Shown piece by piece: positions 27,830 to 39,190 of a stretch of DNA of 64,000 nucleotides. How positions within the stretch are numbered: the stretch's first letter is position 1; each line of letters opens with the position of its first letter. The notes under the pieces were generated by a model. It had not been told where the DNA came from. It did no database searches and saw only the letters and a list, made by a program, of their open reading frames with translations. The position numbers were made by a program, and so were the translations under genes. Origin of the DNA: SHWB01 sp050246875 (GTDB lineage Bacteria > Pseudomonadota > Alphaproteobacteria > UBA6615); contig JBFWVF010000002.1 in assembly GCA_050246875.1 (NCBI GenBank), positions 186,001 to 250,000 on the forward strand. The letters are read 5' to 3'.

Positions 27830-27881
27830 CCGGGCAAGGATTGCCCGGCAGGATCTGCCGGCCGGGGCAGGGGTTGCCCGG
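27830..27881. repeat. Three consecutive GC-rich hairpins
   Basis: CCGGGCAA-GGA-TTGCCCGG (27830-27848), CCGGCAG-GAT-CTGCCGG (27845-27861) and CCGGGGCA-GGGGT-TGCCCGG (27862-27881) follow one another, the first two overlapping. A related hairpin is at 22078-22099. They lie between the ribA stop and the start of the unknown gene and lack a T run, so they look like REP-type units rather than a plain terminator. Confidence 0.6.
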
Positions 27882-27902
27882 CACCACCCCGCCGCCGACC
27901 CG

Positions 27903-29075
27903 CTAGAGAATATGCCCGGCGCGCGCCTGCTTGGTGGCGAGGTACTGGGCGTTGTGCGGATTGGACGGGAAGCTGTGCGGCACCCGCTCGGCAACGTCGA
28001 TGCCGAAGGCCGCCAGTGCCGTCACCTTGGCCGGATTGTTGGTCAACAGCCGGACGCGGCGGAAATCGAGCAGTTCGAGCATGCGTGCGGCGACCTTGTA
28101 GAGGCGCTCGTCGGGCTCGAAGCCGAGCTGTTCGTTGGCGTCGATGGTGTCGTGGCCGTGGTCCTGCAGGGCGTAGGCGCGCAGCTTGTTGACCAGGCCG
28201 ATGCCACGCCCCTCCTGCGCCAGATACAGCAGCACCCCGGCGCCGGCGCTGGCGATCTCGGCGATGGCGCCGCGTAGCTGGTCGCCGCAGTCGCAGCGCA
28301 GGCTGCCCAGCAGGTCGCCGGTGAAGCATTCCGAGTGGACGCGCGTCAGCACCGGCGCCCGGGCGTCCGGCGCGCCGATGACGATAGCGAGATGCTCGCG
28401 GCCGCCGTCGGGCGGCCGGAAGGCGACGACGCGCGCCGCCTCGACGCCGGCCAGCGGCACCCGTGCCTCGCCGACGATCTGCAGTGCCCGCGCCTCGCCG
28501 TCGCGGTAGTCGCCGATGGCTTCCAGTTCGGTCGACAGCAGGGACTCGCGATCGCACCAGGAATCGAGCCAGCCCAGCCGCTCGCGCGGCACTGGCGCGA
28601 CGACGACGGCCGGCAGCAGGCCGGCCAGCTTGGCCAGTTCGACGGCGCCGCTGTCGATGGCGCCGCTGTCGCTTGCCGGGTCGATGCGGTCGATGGCCAG
28701 CGGCCGCGGCAGGTCGTCCGTCCGTCCGGCCGCCGGGTCGGCCATGCGGCGAACCGTCTCGGCGCTGGCGCCGCCGGGCAGCGCGAAACGCACGCTGCCG
28801 TCGCCGCCGTCGACGAAGCCGAGCAGATGGGCGCGCCGGCCGGTCAGCACCAGCGCGGGGTCGCTGCGCGACAACGCCCGCAGGCGGGCCAGCGCCTCGC
28901 GCGAGGTGCCTTCGGCGGCAAGCGTCAGCAGCGCCCGTCCGCGGCCGTGAAGCACCACGATGGCGCCGCGCCGCAGGTCGGCGATGGCGCGCTCGACCGC
29001 CTGCAGGGCGCCCGGCAGCAGGGGCGTGGCCGGCAGGGGGCGATGCGGCGGGATCGGCGGGGAGCGGTCGGTCAT
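27903..29075 (-). CDS. ribA: GTP cyclohydrolase II with N-terminal extension
   Basis: A 390-residue enzyme for the first committed step of riboflavin synthesis (GTP to the pyrimidine 5'-phosphate). The zinc site HSECFTGDLLGSLRCDCGDQ is complete, followed by LLYLAQEGRGIGL and LLTNNPAKVTAL. The first 190 residues are an extra domain that resembles a DHBP synthase in layout (IADLRRGAIVVLHGRGRALL) but lacks the acidic DREDEGD-type substrate loop, so I expect it to be inactive. E. coli RibA is only about 200 residues. The start at 29075 is the ATG after which the domain begins. Confidence 0.88.
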   Translation of the reverse strand: MTDRSPPIPPHRPLPATPLLPGALQAVERAIADLRRGAIVVLHGRGRALLTLAAEGTSREALARLRALSRSDPALVLTGRRAHLLGFVDGGDGSVRFALPGGASAETVRRMADPAAGRTDDLPRPLAIDRIDPASDSGAIDSGAVELAKLAGLLPAVVVAPVPRERLGWLDSWCDRESLLSTELEAIGDYRDGEARALQIVGEARVPLAGVEAARVVAFRPPDGGREHLAIVIGAPDARAPVLTRVHSECFTGDLLGSLRCDCGDQLRGAIAEIASAGAGVLLYLAQEGRGIGLVNKLRAYALQDHGHDTIDANEQLGFEPDERLYKVAARMLELLDFRRVRLLTNNPAKVTALAAFGIDVAERVPHSFPSNPHNAQYLATKQARAGHIL

Positions 29076-29256
29076 GGCACGGGCCGTGCGGCGGCGGGAG
29101 CGGAAACTGGCCGGAATATCGGCGTCCGGGCCGCGGAATGCCAGCCTCGCGTTCCGTCGCCCGGAAAAGGTCCTGCCCGGCCCGGCCCGGCCCGCTGCCC
29201 CGGCCTTGCGGTGCGGGAGGCGCTTCGCCATGTTGGATTGACAAGGACGGAGCGCG

Positions 29257-29943
29257 ATGACCGCTGGCAAGAAAGTCCTGCTCGTCGACGACGACGAGGC
29301 GCTGCGCCGCTCGTTGTCGGAGCAGTTGCGCCTGCACGAGGAGTTCGCCACCGTCGAGGCCGACTGCGGCGCGGCGGCGCTGGAGGCCGCCAAGCGCGGC
29401 CATTTCGACGTCATCCTGCTCGATGTCGGCCTGCCCGACATGGACGGGCGCGAGGTCTGCCGGCTGCTGCGGCGCGGCGGCGTGCGCGCGCCGATCATCA
29501 TGCTGACCGGCCACGACACCGACGCCGACCAGATCCTCGGCCTCGACGCCGGCGCCAACGACTATGTCGCCAAGCCCTTCCGCCTCAACGTCCTGCTCGC
29601 TCGCCTGCGCGCCCAGCTGCGCCAGCACGAGCAGAGCGAGGATGCCGTCTTCGCCATCGGGCCCTACACCTTCCAGCCGGCCAACAAGCTGCTGCTCGAT
29701 GCCGCCGGCAGGAAGGTCCGCCTGACCGAGAAGGAAACGGCGATCCTCAAGTACCTCTACCGGGCCGGCGCGCGGGTGGTCAGCCGCGACACCCTGCTGG
29801 TCGAGGTCTGGGGCTACAATGCCGGGGTCACCACGCACACGCTGGAGACCCACGTCTACCGCCTGCGCCAGAAGATCGAGCCCGACCCGCAGAACGCCCG
29901 CATCCTCGTCACCGAGCCGGGCGGCTACAAGCTGGTGCCCTAG
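29257..29943 (+). CDS. OmpR-family response regulator
   Basis: A 228-residue two-component regulator. The receiver domain has the acidic pair LLVDDDEA, the phospho-Asp in VILLDVGLPDMDG and the Lys in YVAKPF. The winged-helix DNA-binding domain shows LTEKETAILKYLYRAG and THTLETHVYRLRQKI. No histidine kinase is adjacent, so it is an orphan. It has a good GGACGGAG before the ATG. The stop overlaps the convergent MFS gene by 4 bp. Confidence 0.9.
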   Translation: MTAGKKVLLVDDDEALRRSLSEQLRLHEEFATVEADCGAAALEAAKRGHFDVILLDVGLPDMDGREVCRLLRRGGVRAPIIMLTGHDTDADQILGLDAGANDYVAKPFRLNVLLARLRAQLRQHEQSEDAVFAIGPYTFQPANKLLLDAAGRKVRLTEKETAILKYLYRAGARVVSRDTLLVEVWGYNAGVTTHTLETHVYRLRQKIEPDPQNARILVTEPGGYKLVP

Positions 29944-31178
29944 GCGCCGGCGCGCAGCCGCCGTGCGCTGCGCGCGAAGGCCATCGCCCACGGCACCGTC
30001 GCCGCCGTGGCGAGGCCGAAGACGAAGATGGTCGCCTCCCAGCTCGTGAACAGTTCGCGCACCGCCGGGGCCAGCAGCGGCCCGACGATGATGCCGAGAT
30101 AGCGCCCGGACTGGACGATGCCGCTGGCCAGCGTGCCGACGCGCTGGCCGCCGAGCAGGTAGGACGGCAGCGCCCACAGGCAGGTCGGCGTCACGCCGGC
30201 GGCGAAACCCCAGACGACGAGGCTGGCGAGGCCCCAGGCGGGACTGTCGCCGGCCAGCACCAGCAGCCAGCCGACGGCCTGCGTCCCCAGCCCGACCAGC
30301 AGCAGGTTCGGCGCGGCGATGCCGGCGCGCAGCACGAAGCCGGTGGCGAAGGTCATCACCAGCAGCACGGCGGCGGGCAACTGGCTGGTCAGCACGGCGG
30401 CGTCGTTGCCGTAGCCGCGCGCGCCGACGAGGTATTCCGGCAGCCAGGTGAAGTAGGCCATGAACTGCGTCTGCCAGAGGAAGAACAGCGTCGCCGCGCC
30501 GAGCAGGGCCCGCCATTCCGCCCGCGTCAGCGTCGCGTCGGGGACGGCCGGCGCATCGGCCGCCCGTCGCCGCCCGCCGCGCGGCCCGAGGTCGATGCGG
30601 CCCTGGGCGACGATGGCCACCGTCCACAGCGCCATCGCCACGATGCCGGCGAGCCCGGCCCACCAGACCGGCTGCCAGATGCCGTCGGCGACGAAGGGCG
30701 TGGCCACGGCATTGGTCACCACCTGGCCCATCGGGATCCACGTCGCCTGGATGCCGACGACGACGTGCAGGTGGCGCGGCCCGGCGTTCATGTTGGCGAA
30801 GGCGGTCATGCAGACGGCCAGCACGACGGCGCCGAGGCCCTCGAGCCCGCGCGCGACGAGCATCAGCCCGCCGTCCTCCGGCCGCACCAGGCCGAGCACG
30901 CTGCCGGCGCCGAGCAGCACGAAGGCCCCGGCGAGGAACGGCACGGCGCCGTGGCGCTGGATGGCGTGGCCGACCGGCACCGCGAACAGCAGCCCGGCCA
31001 GGGCGAAGACCGACATCAGCCCGCCGCCGACGAAGGCGCCGTAATCGTAGCTGTCGAACAGCACCGGCAGGACCGGCGGCACCTTGAACTGCAGGTAGGC
31101 CGCGAGGTAGCCGAGCGCGATGCCGTAGGCGACGCCGGACCAGCTCGTGGCGACGCGCGCGGGGGCGGGACTGGACAT
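29940..31178 (-). CDS. MFS transporter
   Basis: A 412-residue integral membrane protein with about 12 hydrophobic segments and a central basic loop (GPRGGRRRAADAPA). The N-half has GLLFAVPVGHAIQRHG in the place of the MFS loop 2-3 motif. I would place it with the uncharacterised CynX/nitrate-like MFS carriers, but the substrate cannot be read. The start at 31178 was chosen because the preceding 32 residues look non-coding. It is divergent from the MBL-fold gene. Confidence 0.82.
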   Translation of the reverse strand: MSSPAPARVATSWSGVAYGIALGYLAAYLQFKVPPVLPVLFDSYDYGAFVGGGLMSVFALAGLLFAVPVGHAIQRHGAVPFLAGAFVLLGAGSVLGLVRPEDGGLMLVARGLEGLGAVVLAVCMTAFANMNAGPRHLHVVVGIQATWIPMGQVVTNAVATPFVADGIWQPVWWAGLAGIVAMALWTVAIVAQGRIDLGPRGGRRRAADAPAVPDATLTRAEWRALLGAATLFFLWQTQFMAYFTWLPEYLVGARGYGNDAAVLTSQLPAAVLLVMTFATGFVLRAGIAAPNLLLVGLGTQAVGWLLVLAGDSPAWGLASLVVWGFAAGVTPTCLWALPSYLLGGQRVGTLASGIVQSGRYLGIIVGPLLAPAVRELFTSWEATIFVFGLATAATVPWAMAFARSARRLRAGA

Positions 31179-31341
31179 CGGCGGCTCTCGGCGCGGGGGT
31201 TCGGGGCGTCGGCGGGCGACTATACACGCGTATATCGGACCGTCACTTTCGCCGCGAGACGCGTTCGGGCACACTTTGCCGGCACGCGCGCGGGCGCGTG
31301 CCGTCGCGGTCCGGCCGCGTATAGCAGGGGATACCGGCGGC

Positions 31342-32175
31342 GTGCAGGCGGCGACCGACTTTCACCTCCGCTTCCGCGGCGTGCGCGGCTCGCTCGCCAC
31401 GCCGGGCCCGGGCACGGTGCGCTACGGCGGCAATACCTCGTGCATCGAGCTGCGCTGTGGCGGCGCGCTGGTCATCCTCGACGGCGGCACCGGCCTGCGC
31501 GACCTCGGCAACGAACTGGTGGCGCAGGGCACGGTCGACGCCGACATCCTGCTGACGCACACGCATTTCGACCACATCACCGGCCTGCCCTTCTTCCGGC
31601 CGATCTACCAGGCCGGCAACCGCTTTCGCATCCGCGCCGGCCACCTGCTGCCGGACCTCCGCATCCGCGACGTGCTCTGCGAGATGATGATGGCGCCGCT
31701 GTTCCCGGTACCGATCGGGGCGATGCAGGCCGAGTGCACCTTCATCGACTTCAACGCCGGCGAGACGCTGCAGCTCGACTGCGGTGCGCGCGTGCGCACC
31801 GGCCCGCTCAACCACCCCAACCGCGCCACCGGTTACCGCGTCGAGTTCGCCGGCAAGTCGATCAGCTACATCACCGACACCGAGCACTATGCCGATCGCA
31901 TCGACGGTGCGATCCTCGACCTCGTGCGCGGCACGGACATCTTCATCTACGACGCGACCTATACCGAGGCCGAGTATCCGCGCTATCGCGGCTGGGGGCA
32001 CTCGACGTGGGAGGCGGGCGCCGCCCTCGCCGACGCGGCGGAGGTCGGCACCTACGTCGTCTTCCACCACGACCCGGCGCACGACGACGCCTTCATGGAC
32101 AAGGTCGCGGCCGATGTCGCGAAGCGACGGCCGGGATCGGTCGTGGCCATGGAAGGCATGGTGCTGCGGCCGTAA
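31342..32175 (+). CDS. MBL-fold metallohydrolase
   Basis: A 277-residue zinc-dependent hydrolase. The metal motif LLTHTHFDHITGLPFF is intact, with further ligands in TGPLNHPNRAT, ITDTEHY and FHHDPAHDD. The N-terminus RFRGVRGSLATPGPGTVRYG and GGNTSCIEL is typical of a group of cAMP-phosphodiesterase/RNase Z-like proteins often linked to signalling. The only suitable start in frame is GTG 31342, with AGGGG about 12 nt before it. The substrate is unknown; a phosphodiester is likely. Confidence 0.82.
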   Translation: MQAATDFHLRFRGVRGSLATPGPGTVRYGGNTSCIELRCGGALVILDGGTGLRDLGNELVAQGTVDADILLTHTHFDHITGLPFFRPIYQAGNRFRIRAGHLLPDLRIRDVLCEMMMAPLFPVPIGAMQAECTFIDFNAGETLQLDCGARVRTGPLNHPNRATGYRVEFAGKSISYITDTEHYADRIDGAILDLVRGTDIFIYDATYTEAEYPRYRGWGHSTWEAGAALADAAEVGTYVVFHHDPAHDDAFMDKVAADVAKRRPGSVVAMEGMVLRP

Positions 32176-32198
32176 CGCGGCCGTCGCCGGAGTCCGTC

Positions 32199-32357
32199 AT
32201 GCAGCCCGTGGAACGGATCGTGTCGGCGGGCAGGAACATGCGTCCTGTCGTCAGGCTCGCCGGTGTCTACGCGCTTCTGCTCGTCGCGTGGCTCGTCTAC
32301 GAGTTCGGCGCGGCCCTGATCGATCTGGCCGAGCGCGGCTGGCGCGCTCTCGCGTAG
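32199..32357 (+). CDS. Small single-pass membrane protein, hypothetical
   Basis: A 52-residue frame 23 bp behind the MBL-fold gene. It has one hydrophobic segment (LAGVYALLLVAWLVYEFGAA) between basic ends. I recognise no family. Its coding status rests on position and a plausible membrane design only. Confidence 0.4.
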   Translation: MQPVERIVSAGRNMRPVVRLAGVYALLLVAWLVYEFGAALIDLAERGWRALA

Positions 32358-32380
32358 CGCGCCGTACCGCCAGCGCGGCC

Positions 32381-32578
32381 TCAGTCGCGCGGCACGCGCT
32401 GCCGATCGCCAAGTACCTCGGCGAGGTGGACCTGGAGCTGGCGCAGATCGGCCTCGCTGACCTGGCGGCTGATCACCGTCTCGTCGGACAGCGCCAGCGC
32501 GATGGTGAAGCCGCGCGCCGATCGGTTGATGACGATCGGCAGCTCGTAGGACTGCATCGAGCGCGAATTCATCGCCAT
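32381..32578 (-). CDS. Small hypothetical protein
   Basis: A 65-residue frame between the small membrane protein and the ABC importer. The sequence looks like a structured small protein (YELPIVINRSARGFTIALAL, then a helix EADLRQLQVHLAEVL). No family is recognised. It may be read separately from the importer, which ends 84 bp to its right on the same strand. Confidence 0.5.
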   Translation of the reverse strand: MAMNSRSMQSYELPIVINRSARGFTIALALSDETVISRQVSEADLRQLQVHLAEVLGDRQRVPRD

Positions 32579-32661
32579 GTCGGGCTCCCGCTGCCGGGGG
32601 TGTCGGGCCGGACGCTAGGGCAGGCCCGGTTCACGCATCGTTAATCCTAGCCGATGCCGCC

Positions 32662-33849
32662 TCACTTGTACGGGTCGGCGGCGTCGCGCAGCCCGTCGCC
32701 GAGGAAGTTGAAGGCCAGCACGACGAGGATGACCGGTATCATCGGCGCCATCAGCCACGGGTAGAGCACCACCGCCTGGATGTTCTGCGCCTCGTTGAGC
32801 AGCACGCCCCAGCTCGTGATCGGCGGCCGCAGGCCGAGGCCGAGGAAGGACAGCGCCGTCTCGCCGAGGATCATCTCGGGAATCGCCAGCGAGGCCGAGG
32901 CGATGAGGTGCGAGGCGAAGCTCGGCATGAGGTGGCGGCCGATGATGCGTCGCGGTCGCGCGCCCATGAGCTGGGCGGCCACCGCGAAATCTTCCTCGCG
33001 CAGCGACAGCAGCTTCGAGCGCACGGCGCGCGCCAGCGACGGCCAGTCGAGCATGGCGAGGATCAGGGTGATGCCGAAGAAGATCCAGATCGGCGACCAC
33101 ACCACCGGCAGCGCCGCCGACAGCGCCATCCACAGCGGCAGGCGCGGGAAGGATTTCAGCACCTCGATGGCGCGCTGGACGATGTTGTCGATCCAGCCGC
33201 CGTAGTAGCCGGCGATGCCGCCGATGACGATGCCGAGCGTGAAGGCCAGCGCGATGCCGATGAGGCCGATGGTCATCGACACGCGCGCGCCATAGACGAT
33301 GCGCGAGAACATGTCGCGACCGAGCCGGTCGGTGCCGAGCAGGAACAGCGTGCCGCCGCGCGCCGGGCAGACGAGGTGGAAGTCGCCGGTGAACAGCCCG
33401 CCCCAGAACTCGTACTCGCTGCCGCGATAGCCGCCGGAGCAGAAGAAGCGCAGCTCCTGGATGCGCCCGGGATCGTGCTTGTAGAGCGGCTGCAGCGTCT
33501 CGGGATCGCGCTGCATGCGCATGCCGTAGACGAAGGGGCCGATGAAGCGGCCCTCGTGGAAGAGCTGCACGGTCTGCGGCGGCGCATAGGTGTAGCGGCG
33601 GTCGCGGTGCTGCAGCTCGTAGGGCGCGACGAACTCGGCGATGGCGGCGACGACGTAGAGGGCGAGCAGGAAGACGCCGGCGGCGACGGCGATGCGGTGG
33701 CGGGCGAGCTTCCACCACATCAGCTTCCACTGCGACGCCATGTAGAAGCGTTCCTGCTGCGGCGTCAGCGCCACCTCGGCCGCCGGCTCGAACGGCGCGT
33801 CGTCGACGAAGTGCGGCAGGCGGTTGCCGGTGTCGCCGGTGGCGCTCAT
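32662..33849 (-). CDS. Peptide-type ABC importer permease, OppC/YejE-like
   Basis: A 395-residue inner-membrane permease. After a cytoplasmic tail and one membrane helix comes a periplasmic insert of about 100 residues (RYTYAPPQTVQLF to FHLVCPARGG), larger than in OppC. Then GTDRLGRDMFSRIVYGARVS, five more helices and the ATPase-contact loop AQLMGARPRRIIGRHLMPS. It pairs with the permease just upstream (4-bp overlap). Substrate is probably an oligopeptide or a cell-wall fragment. Confidence 0.9.
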   Translation of the reverse strand: MSATGDTGNRLPHFVDDAPFEPAAEVALTPQQERFYMASQWKLMWWKLARHRIAVAAGVFLLALYVVAAIAEFVAPYELQHRDRRYTYAPPQTVQLFHEGRFIGPFVYGMRMQRDPETLQPLYKHDPGRIQELRFFCSGGYRGSEYEFWGGLFTGDFHLVCPARGGTLFLLGTDRLGRDMFSRIVYGARVSMTIGLIGIALAFTLGIVIGGIAGYYGGWIDNIVQRAIEVLKSFPRLPLWMALSAALPVVWSPIWIFFGITLILAMLDWPSLARAVRSKLLSLREEDFAVAAQLMGARPRRIIGRHLMPSFASHLIASASLAIPEMILGETALSFLGLGLRPPITSWGVLLNEAQNIQAVVLYPWLMAPMIPVILVVLAFNFLGDGLRDAADPYK

Positions 33850-34844
33850 CGCGTCACCCCGCCGGCGAGGCGGATGCGCGGATCGAGCACGGCCAGCAGC
33901 AGGTCGGAGATCAGCGTGCCGATCACCACCAGCAGGGCGAGGAACATCAGGAACGAGCCGGCGAGGTACATGTCCTGCGCGCGCAGCGCGTCGAGCAGCA
34001 TGCGGCCGGTGATGTCGAGGTTGAGCACGATGGCGACGATGGCCGAGCCCGACACTACCTCCGGCAGGATCGAGCCGATGTCGGCGATGAACGGGTTGAG
34101 CGCCACGCGCAACGGGTACTTCCACAGCAGGCGGGTCGGCGGCAGGCCCTTGGCGCGGCCGGTGACGACGTACTGCTTCTGCAGTTCGTCGAGCAGATTG
34201 GCGCGCAGCCGGCGGATCATGCCGGCGGTGCCCGAGGTGCCGATGACGACGACGGGAATCCACAGGTGCTCGAGCACCGAGGCGATCTTGGTCCAGCCCC
34301 AGGGCAGCTCGCGCACCTCGTCGTCCATGATGCCGCCGATCGACACGCCGAACCATTCGCTGGCGAGGTACATCAGCACCAGCGCCAGCAGGAAGTTGGG
34401 CGTGGCGAGGCCGAGATAGCCGAACAGCGTGGCGACATGGTCTGAGACGCTGTACTGCCGCGTCGCGACGAAGGTGCCGATGACGAAGCTGACGACCCAG
34501 ATGAAGATGATGGTCGCGGCGGTGACGACGACGGTGAGCGCGACGCGCTCGCCGATCAGCTCCGACACCGGCCGGCGGTGCTCGAAGGACCAGCCGAAGT
34601 CGCCCTGCAGCATGCCGCCGAGCCAGGCGAAATACTGTTCCACCGCCGAGCGGTCGAGGCCGAACTGTTGCCGCATGGCCTCGATCTGGCCGGGATCGAC
34701 GGCCTCGCCGCGCGCCTTCATCTCGGCGATCATCGTCTCGAGATAATCGCCCGGCGGCAGCTGGATGATGATGAACACCAGCGCGCTGATCGCCAGCAGC
34801 GTCGGCACCATCACCAGCAGCCTGTGCGCGAGGTAAGAGAACAT
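33846..34844 (-). CDS. Peptide-type ABC importer permease, OppB/YejB-like
   Basis: A 332-residue permease with six helices. MFSYLAHRLLVMVPTLLAIS is the typical OppB start, followed by the periplasmic QFGLDRSAVEQYFAWLGGML and the EAA-type contact loop YVVTGRAKGLPPTRLLWKY. It overlaps the second permease by 4 bp and lies 13 bp behind the binding-protein gene. Confidence 0.92.
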   Translation of the reverse strand: MFSYLAHRLLVMVPTLLAISALVFIIIQLPPGDYLETMIAEMKARGEAVDPGQIEAMRQQFGLDRSAVEQYFAWLGGMLQGDFGWSFEHRRPVSELIGERVALTVVVTAATIIFIWVVSFVIGTFVATRQYSVSDHVATLFGYLGLATPNFLLALVLMYLASEWFGVSIGGIMDDEVRELPWGWTKIASVLEHLWIPVVVIGTSGTAGMIRRLRANLLDELQKQYVVTGRAKGLPPTRLLWKYPLRVALNPFIADIGSILPEVVSGSAIVAIVLNLDITGRMLLDALRAQDMYLAGSFLMFLALLVVIGTLISDLLLAVLDPRIRLAGGVTR

Positions 34845-34857
34845 CGGGATTACGCGC

Positions 34858-36758
34858 TCACTTCCGCTTCGCCGGATCGGCCCAGAAGAAGGTATCGGGC
34901 AGGTAGATGCCGAAATGCGCGCCGGGATCCCACGCCCAGAAGCCCTTTTCCGGCACGTTGGCGAGGCCCTTGGCGACGACCACCGGCTGCTTGGTGCAGC
35001 AGACGATGCCGATGGTGAACACCTGCTCGGCGTTGATCGCCAGCATCTTCTCCCAGATGGCGCGCCGCGCGGCGGTGTCGCCGGCGAGCTTCCAGTCCTG
35101 GTAGAGGTCGAACAGCGACGCGGCCGCCGGCAGGTCGATGGCCTCGCCGGCCGCGCCCGCCGTCTCGCGGTACTGGCCCCATTTGGGCCACTGGTACTGC
35201 TCCTGCAGCGTCGGCGCGAACTCGGCCGGGTCCATGTCGGGCGAGGGGATGCCGTTCTCGACGCCGGACCACACCGCCATCTGCGTCTCCCCGGCGAAGA
35301 TGCGGTTGCGGAAGACCTCGCGCTGCGACGGGCGGGTATGGATCTTGATGCCGATGTCGAGCCAGGAATCGTGGATCAGCTCGAGCACGTCGACCTGCTC
35401 GGATTCCTCGCCGGCCGTCTCGACGACGATCTCGGCGCGCCGTCCGTCGGGCAGCAGGCGCACGCCGTCCCTGTCGCGCCGGTCGAGGCCGGCGGCGTCG
35501 AGCAGTGCCCCGGCCTGCTTCGGGTCGAAGGCCGCCCAGGCGTCGCGGTACGCGTCGCGGAACAGCGGACTGCCGTCGGTCACAGTGTTCTGCGCCGGCG
35601 TGCCGAGACCGTAGAAGATGACCTGGTTGATCTCCTCACGGTCGATGGCGAGGGAGAGCGCGCGGCGCACGCGCACGTCGCGGAACAGCGCCCGCCACAC
35701 CGGATCGGCGACGTTGAGGTTGGGGAACAGCGCCATGTGCGAGCCGAGCGATTCCTGCCACAGCCAGGTGTGGAAGCGCTGGCCGCCACCGGCCTGCCGC
35801 AGGAACGGGATGTGTGTCATGAACAGGTTGCGCGCCTGCAGGTCGAGTTCGCCGGCGCCGGCCTTGGCCGGGATCAGCTTGCCGTCGGCGATGCCCATCA
35901 GCACACGGTCGAGATAGGGCAACTGGTGCCCGGCCGCGTCGACGCGGTGGAAATAGGGATTGCGCACGAAGGCGAACTGCTGCGCCGGCGGCCGCACCGT
36001 GTTGAGCCACGGATTGAGCGTCGGCAGGTCGGGGTTGTCGAGGTCGTAGAGGTTGTCGCGGTTGTTGTGCAGCGCCGCCCAGCTCCGCAGGCGCCGCTTC
36101 TTCGCCTCCTCCTCCATCGCCTCGCGGCCGGCGTACTTCGCGTGGAACGGCTTGAGGTAGTGGGCGGGGCGGTAGATGTAGGGGTCGCGCGCGGCGGCGA
36201 GCGCCGGCAGGAACAGCGGATTGGGATCGGTCCAGGCGTAGCGCACGGTCGCCTCGTCGACGACGGTGAACGTCGGCAGCTTGCCGGCGGCCTTCATGAA
36301 CGGCGGCGGCCCGAACGGCGACAGGTCCTTGTCGTTGGCCACATCCTCCCACCAGTAGCGGAAATCCTCGGCGGTGAAGGGGTGGCCGTCCGACCAGCGG
36401 TGGCCGGGCCGCAGATGGAGGGTGAAGACGCGCCCGTCCTCGACCTCGACGCGTTCGAGGATGTCGGGCTCCAGCTCGTAGTCGCGGTTCCAGCCGACGA
36501 GGCGGGCATAGCCGTAGACCGCCATCATGCGCGTGTCGCGCGCGCGCGACATGGCAATGCGCAGGTCGCCGCCGTACTCCCCCGTCACCTTGGGAGTCAC
36601 GACGCGCGGCGCCGCCGGCAGGCGCTCGGCGACCGGCGGCAGCTTGCCCTCGGCGACGCGCGTGGCGAGGAACGGCGGCTCCAGCCAGTCGGACGCGCCC
36701 GCCGGCAATGCGGCGAGCGCGACAACCAGGGCCAGCAGGCCGCGCGGCAGCAACGCGT

Positions 36759-36762
<4 letters not shown>
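34858..36762 (-). CDS. ABC importer substrate-binding protein, family 5
   Basis: A 634-residue periplasmic binding protein with a signal peptide (GLLALVVALAALPAGAS). Family 5 landmarks: VFTLHLRPGHRWSDGHPFTA, DVRVRRALSLAIDREEINQ and a C-terminal lobe ending WDPGAHFGIYLPDTFFWA. It is longer than DppA/OppA (about 540) and carries the odd IGIVCCTKQP cysteine pair. Its stop is 13 bp before the permease, and its start overlaps the ATPase stop by 4 bp. The ligand cannot be told from sequence. Confidence 0.9.
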
Positions 36763-38647
<1,885 letters not shown>

Positions 38648-38651
<4 letters not shown>

Positions 38652-39190
38652 CGTCGCCACTCCGCCGGGTCGCCCCAGCCGCCGTGCGGCAGCGCAGCGG
38701 AAACGCGCTCGCCCGTGCGCCCCTCGCCCAGCGCGGCGAGGTTGGCCTGCGTCGCCGCCGACAGCGCAACGCCGTTGGCCAGCGCGGCGCGCGTCGCGGC
38801 GGCGACGATCGCGGCGAAGCCGTCGAGCGCTGAGTCGACGCGCAGCCGCGCCCGGCCGGCGCCGAGGGTGAGCTGCATCCAGCCGTTCGCGCGGTCGCGC
38901 CGGGTCGAGTAGTAGGCGAGCTTCAAGCGGTCGAGCGCCGCCCAGTCGATACGCGCGGCGCGCGGCCCGCTCGCCGCCACGCCGCCGTCGTCGAGCGTCA
39001 CCACGGTCGTCTGGCGCAGCGCCGTCCACGCGGCGAAGCCGGCGAACAGGGTCACCAGCGCGCCGAGCAGCCAGAAGGCGATGCCGCCGAGCGGCGCCAG
39101 CACTGCGCCGCCGCCGCACAGTGCCGCGCCGATGCCGGCGCGCACATAGTCGCCGGCCAGCGCCGAGGGCGGATAGCGCAGCGCCGTCAT
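38648..39190 (-). CDS. Hypothetical membrane protein with PH-like tail
   Basis: A 180-residue protein with two hydrophobic hairpins near the N-terminus (GAALCGGGAVLAPLGGIAFW, LLGALVTLFAGFAAW). A beta-rich region follows, starting TVVTLDDGGVAASGPRAARI and continuing LDRLKLAYYSTRRD, with an arginine-rich end; this resembles bacterial PH domains. No family name can be given with confidence. It overlaps the deacetylase-like gene and the ABC ATPase gene by 4 bp each, so it is physically part of the operon and may couple them. Confidence 0.7.

Noticed and set aside
27754..27902. Riboswitch (FMN) linked to ribA
   Set aside because: The region is downstream of ribA, and the sequence upstream of ribA (29076-29256) has none of the conserved RFN-element boxes.
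28335..32357. A plus-strand open frame of 1,340 codons over ribA, the response regulator and the MFS gene
   Set aside because: Only its last 52 codons look like a possible gene; the rest is antisense or out of frame to recognised proteins.
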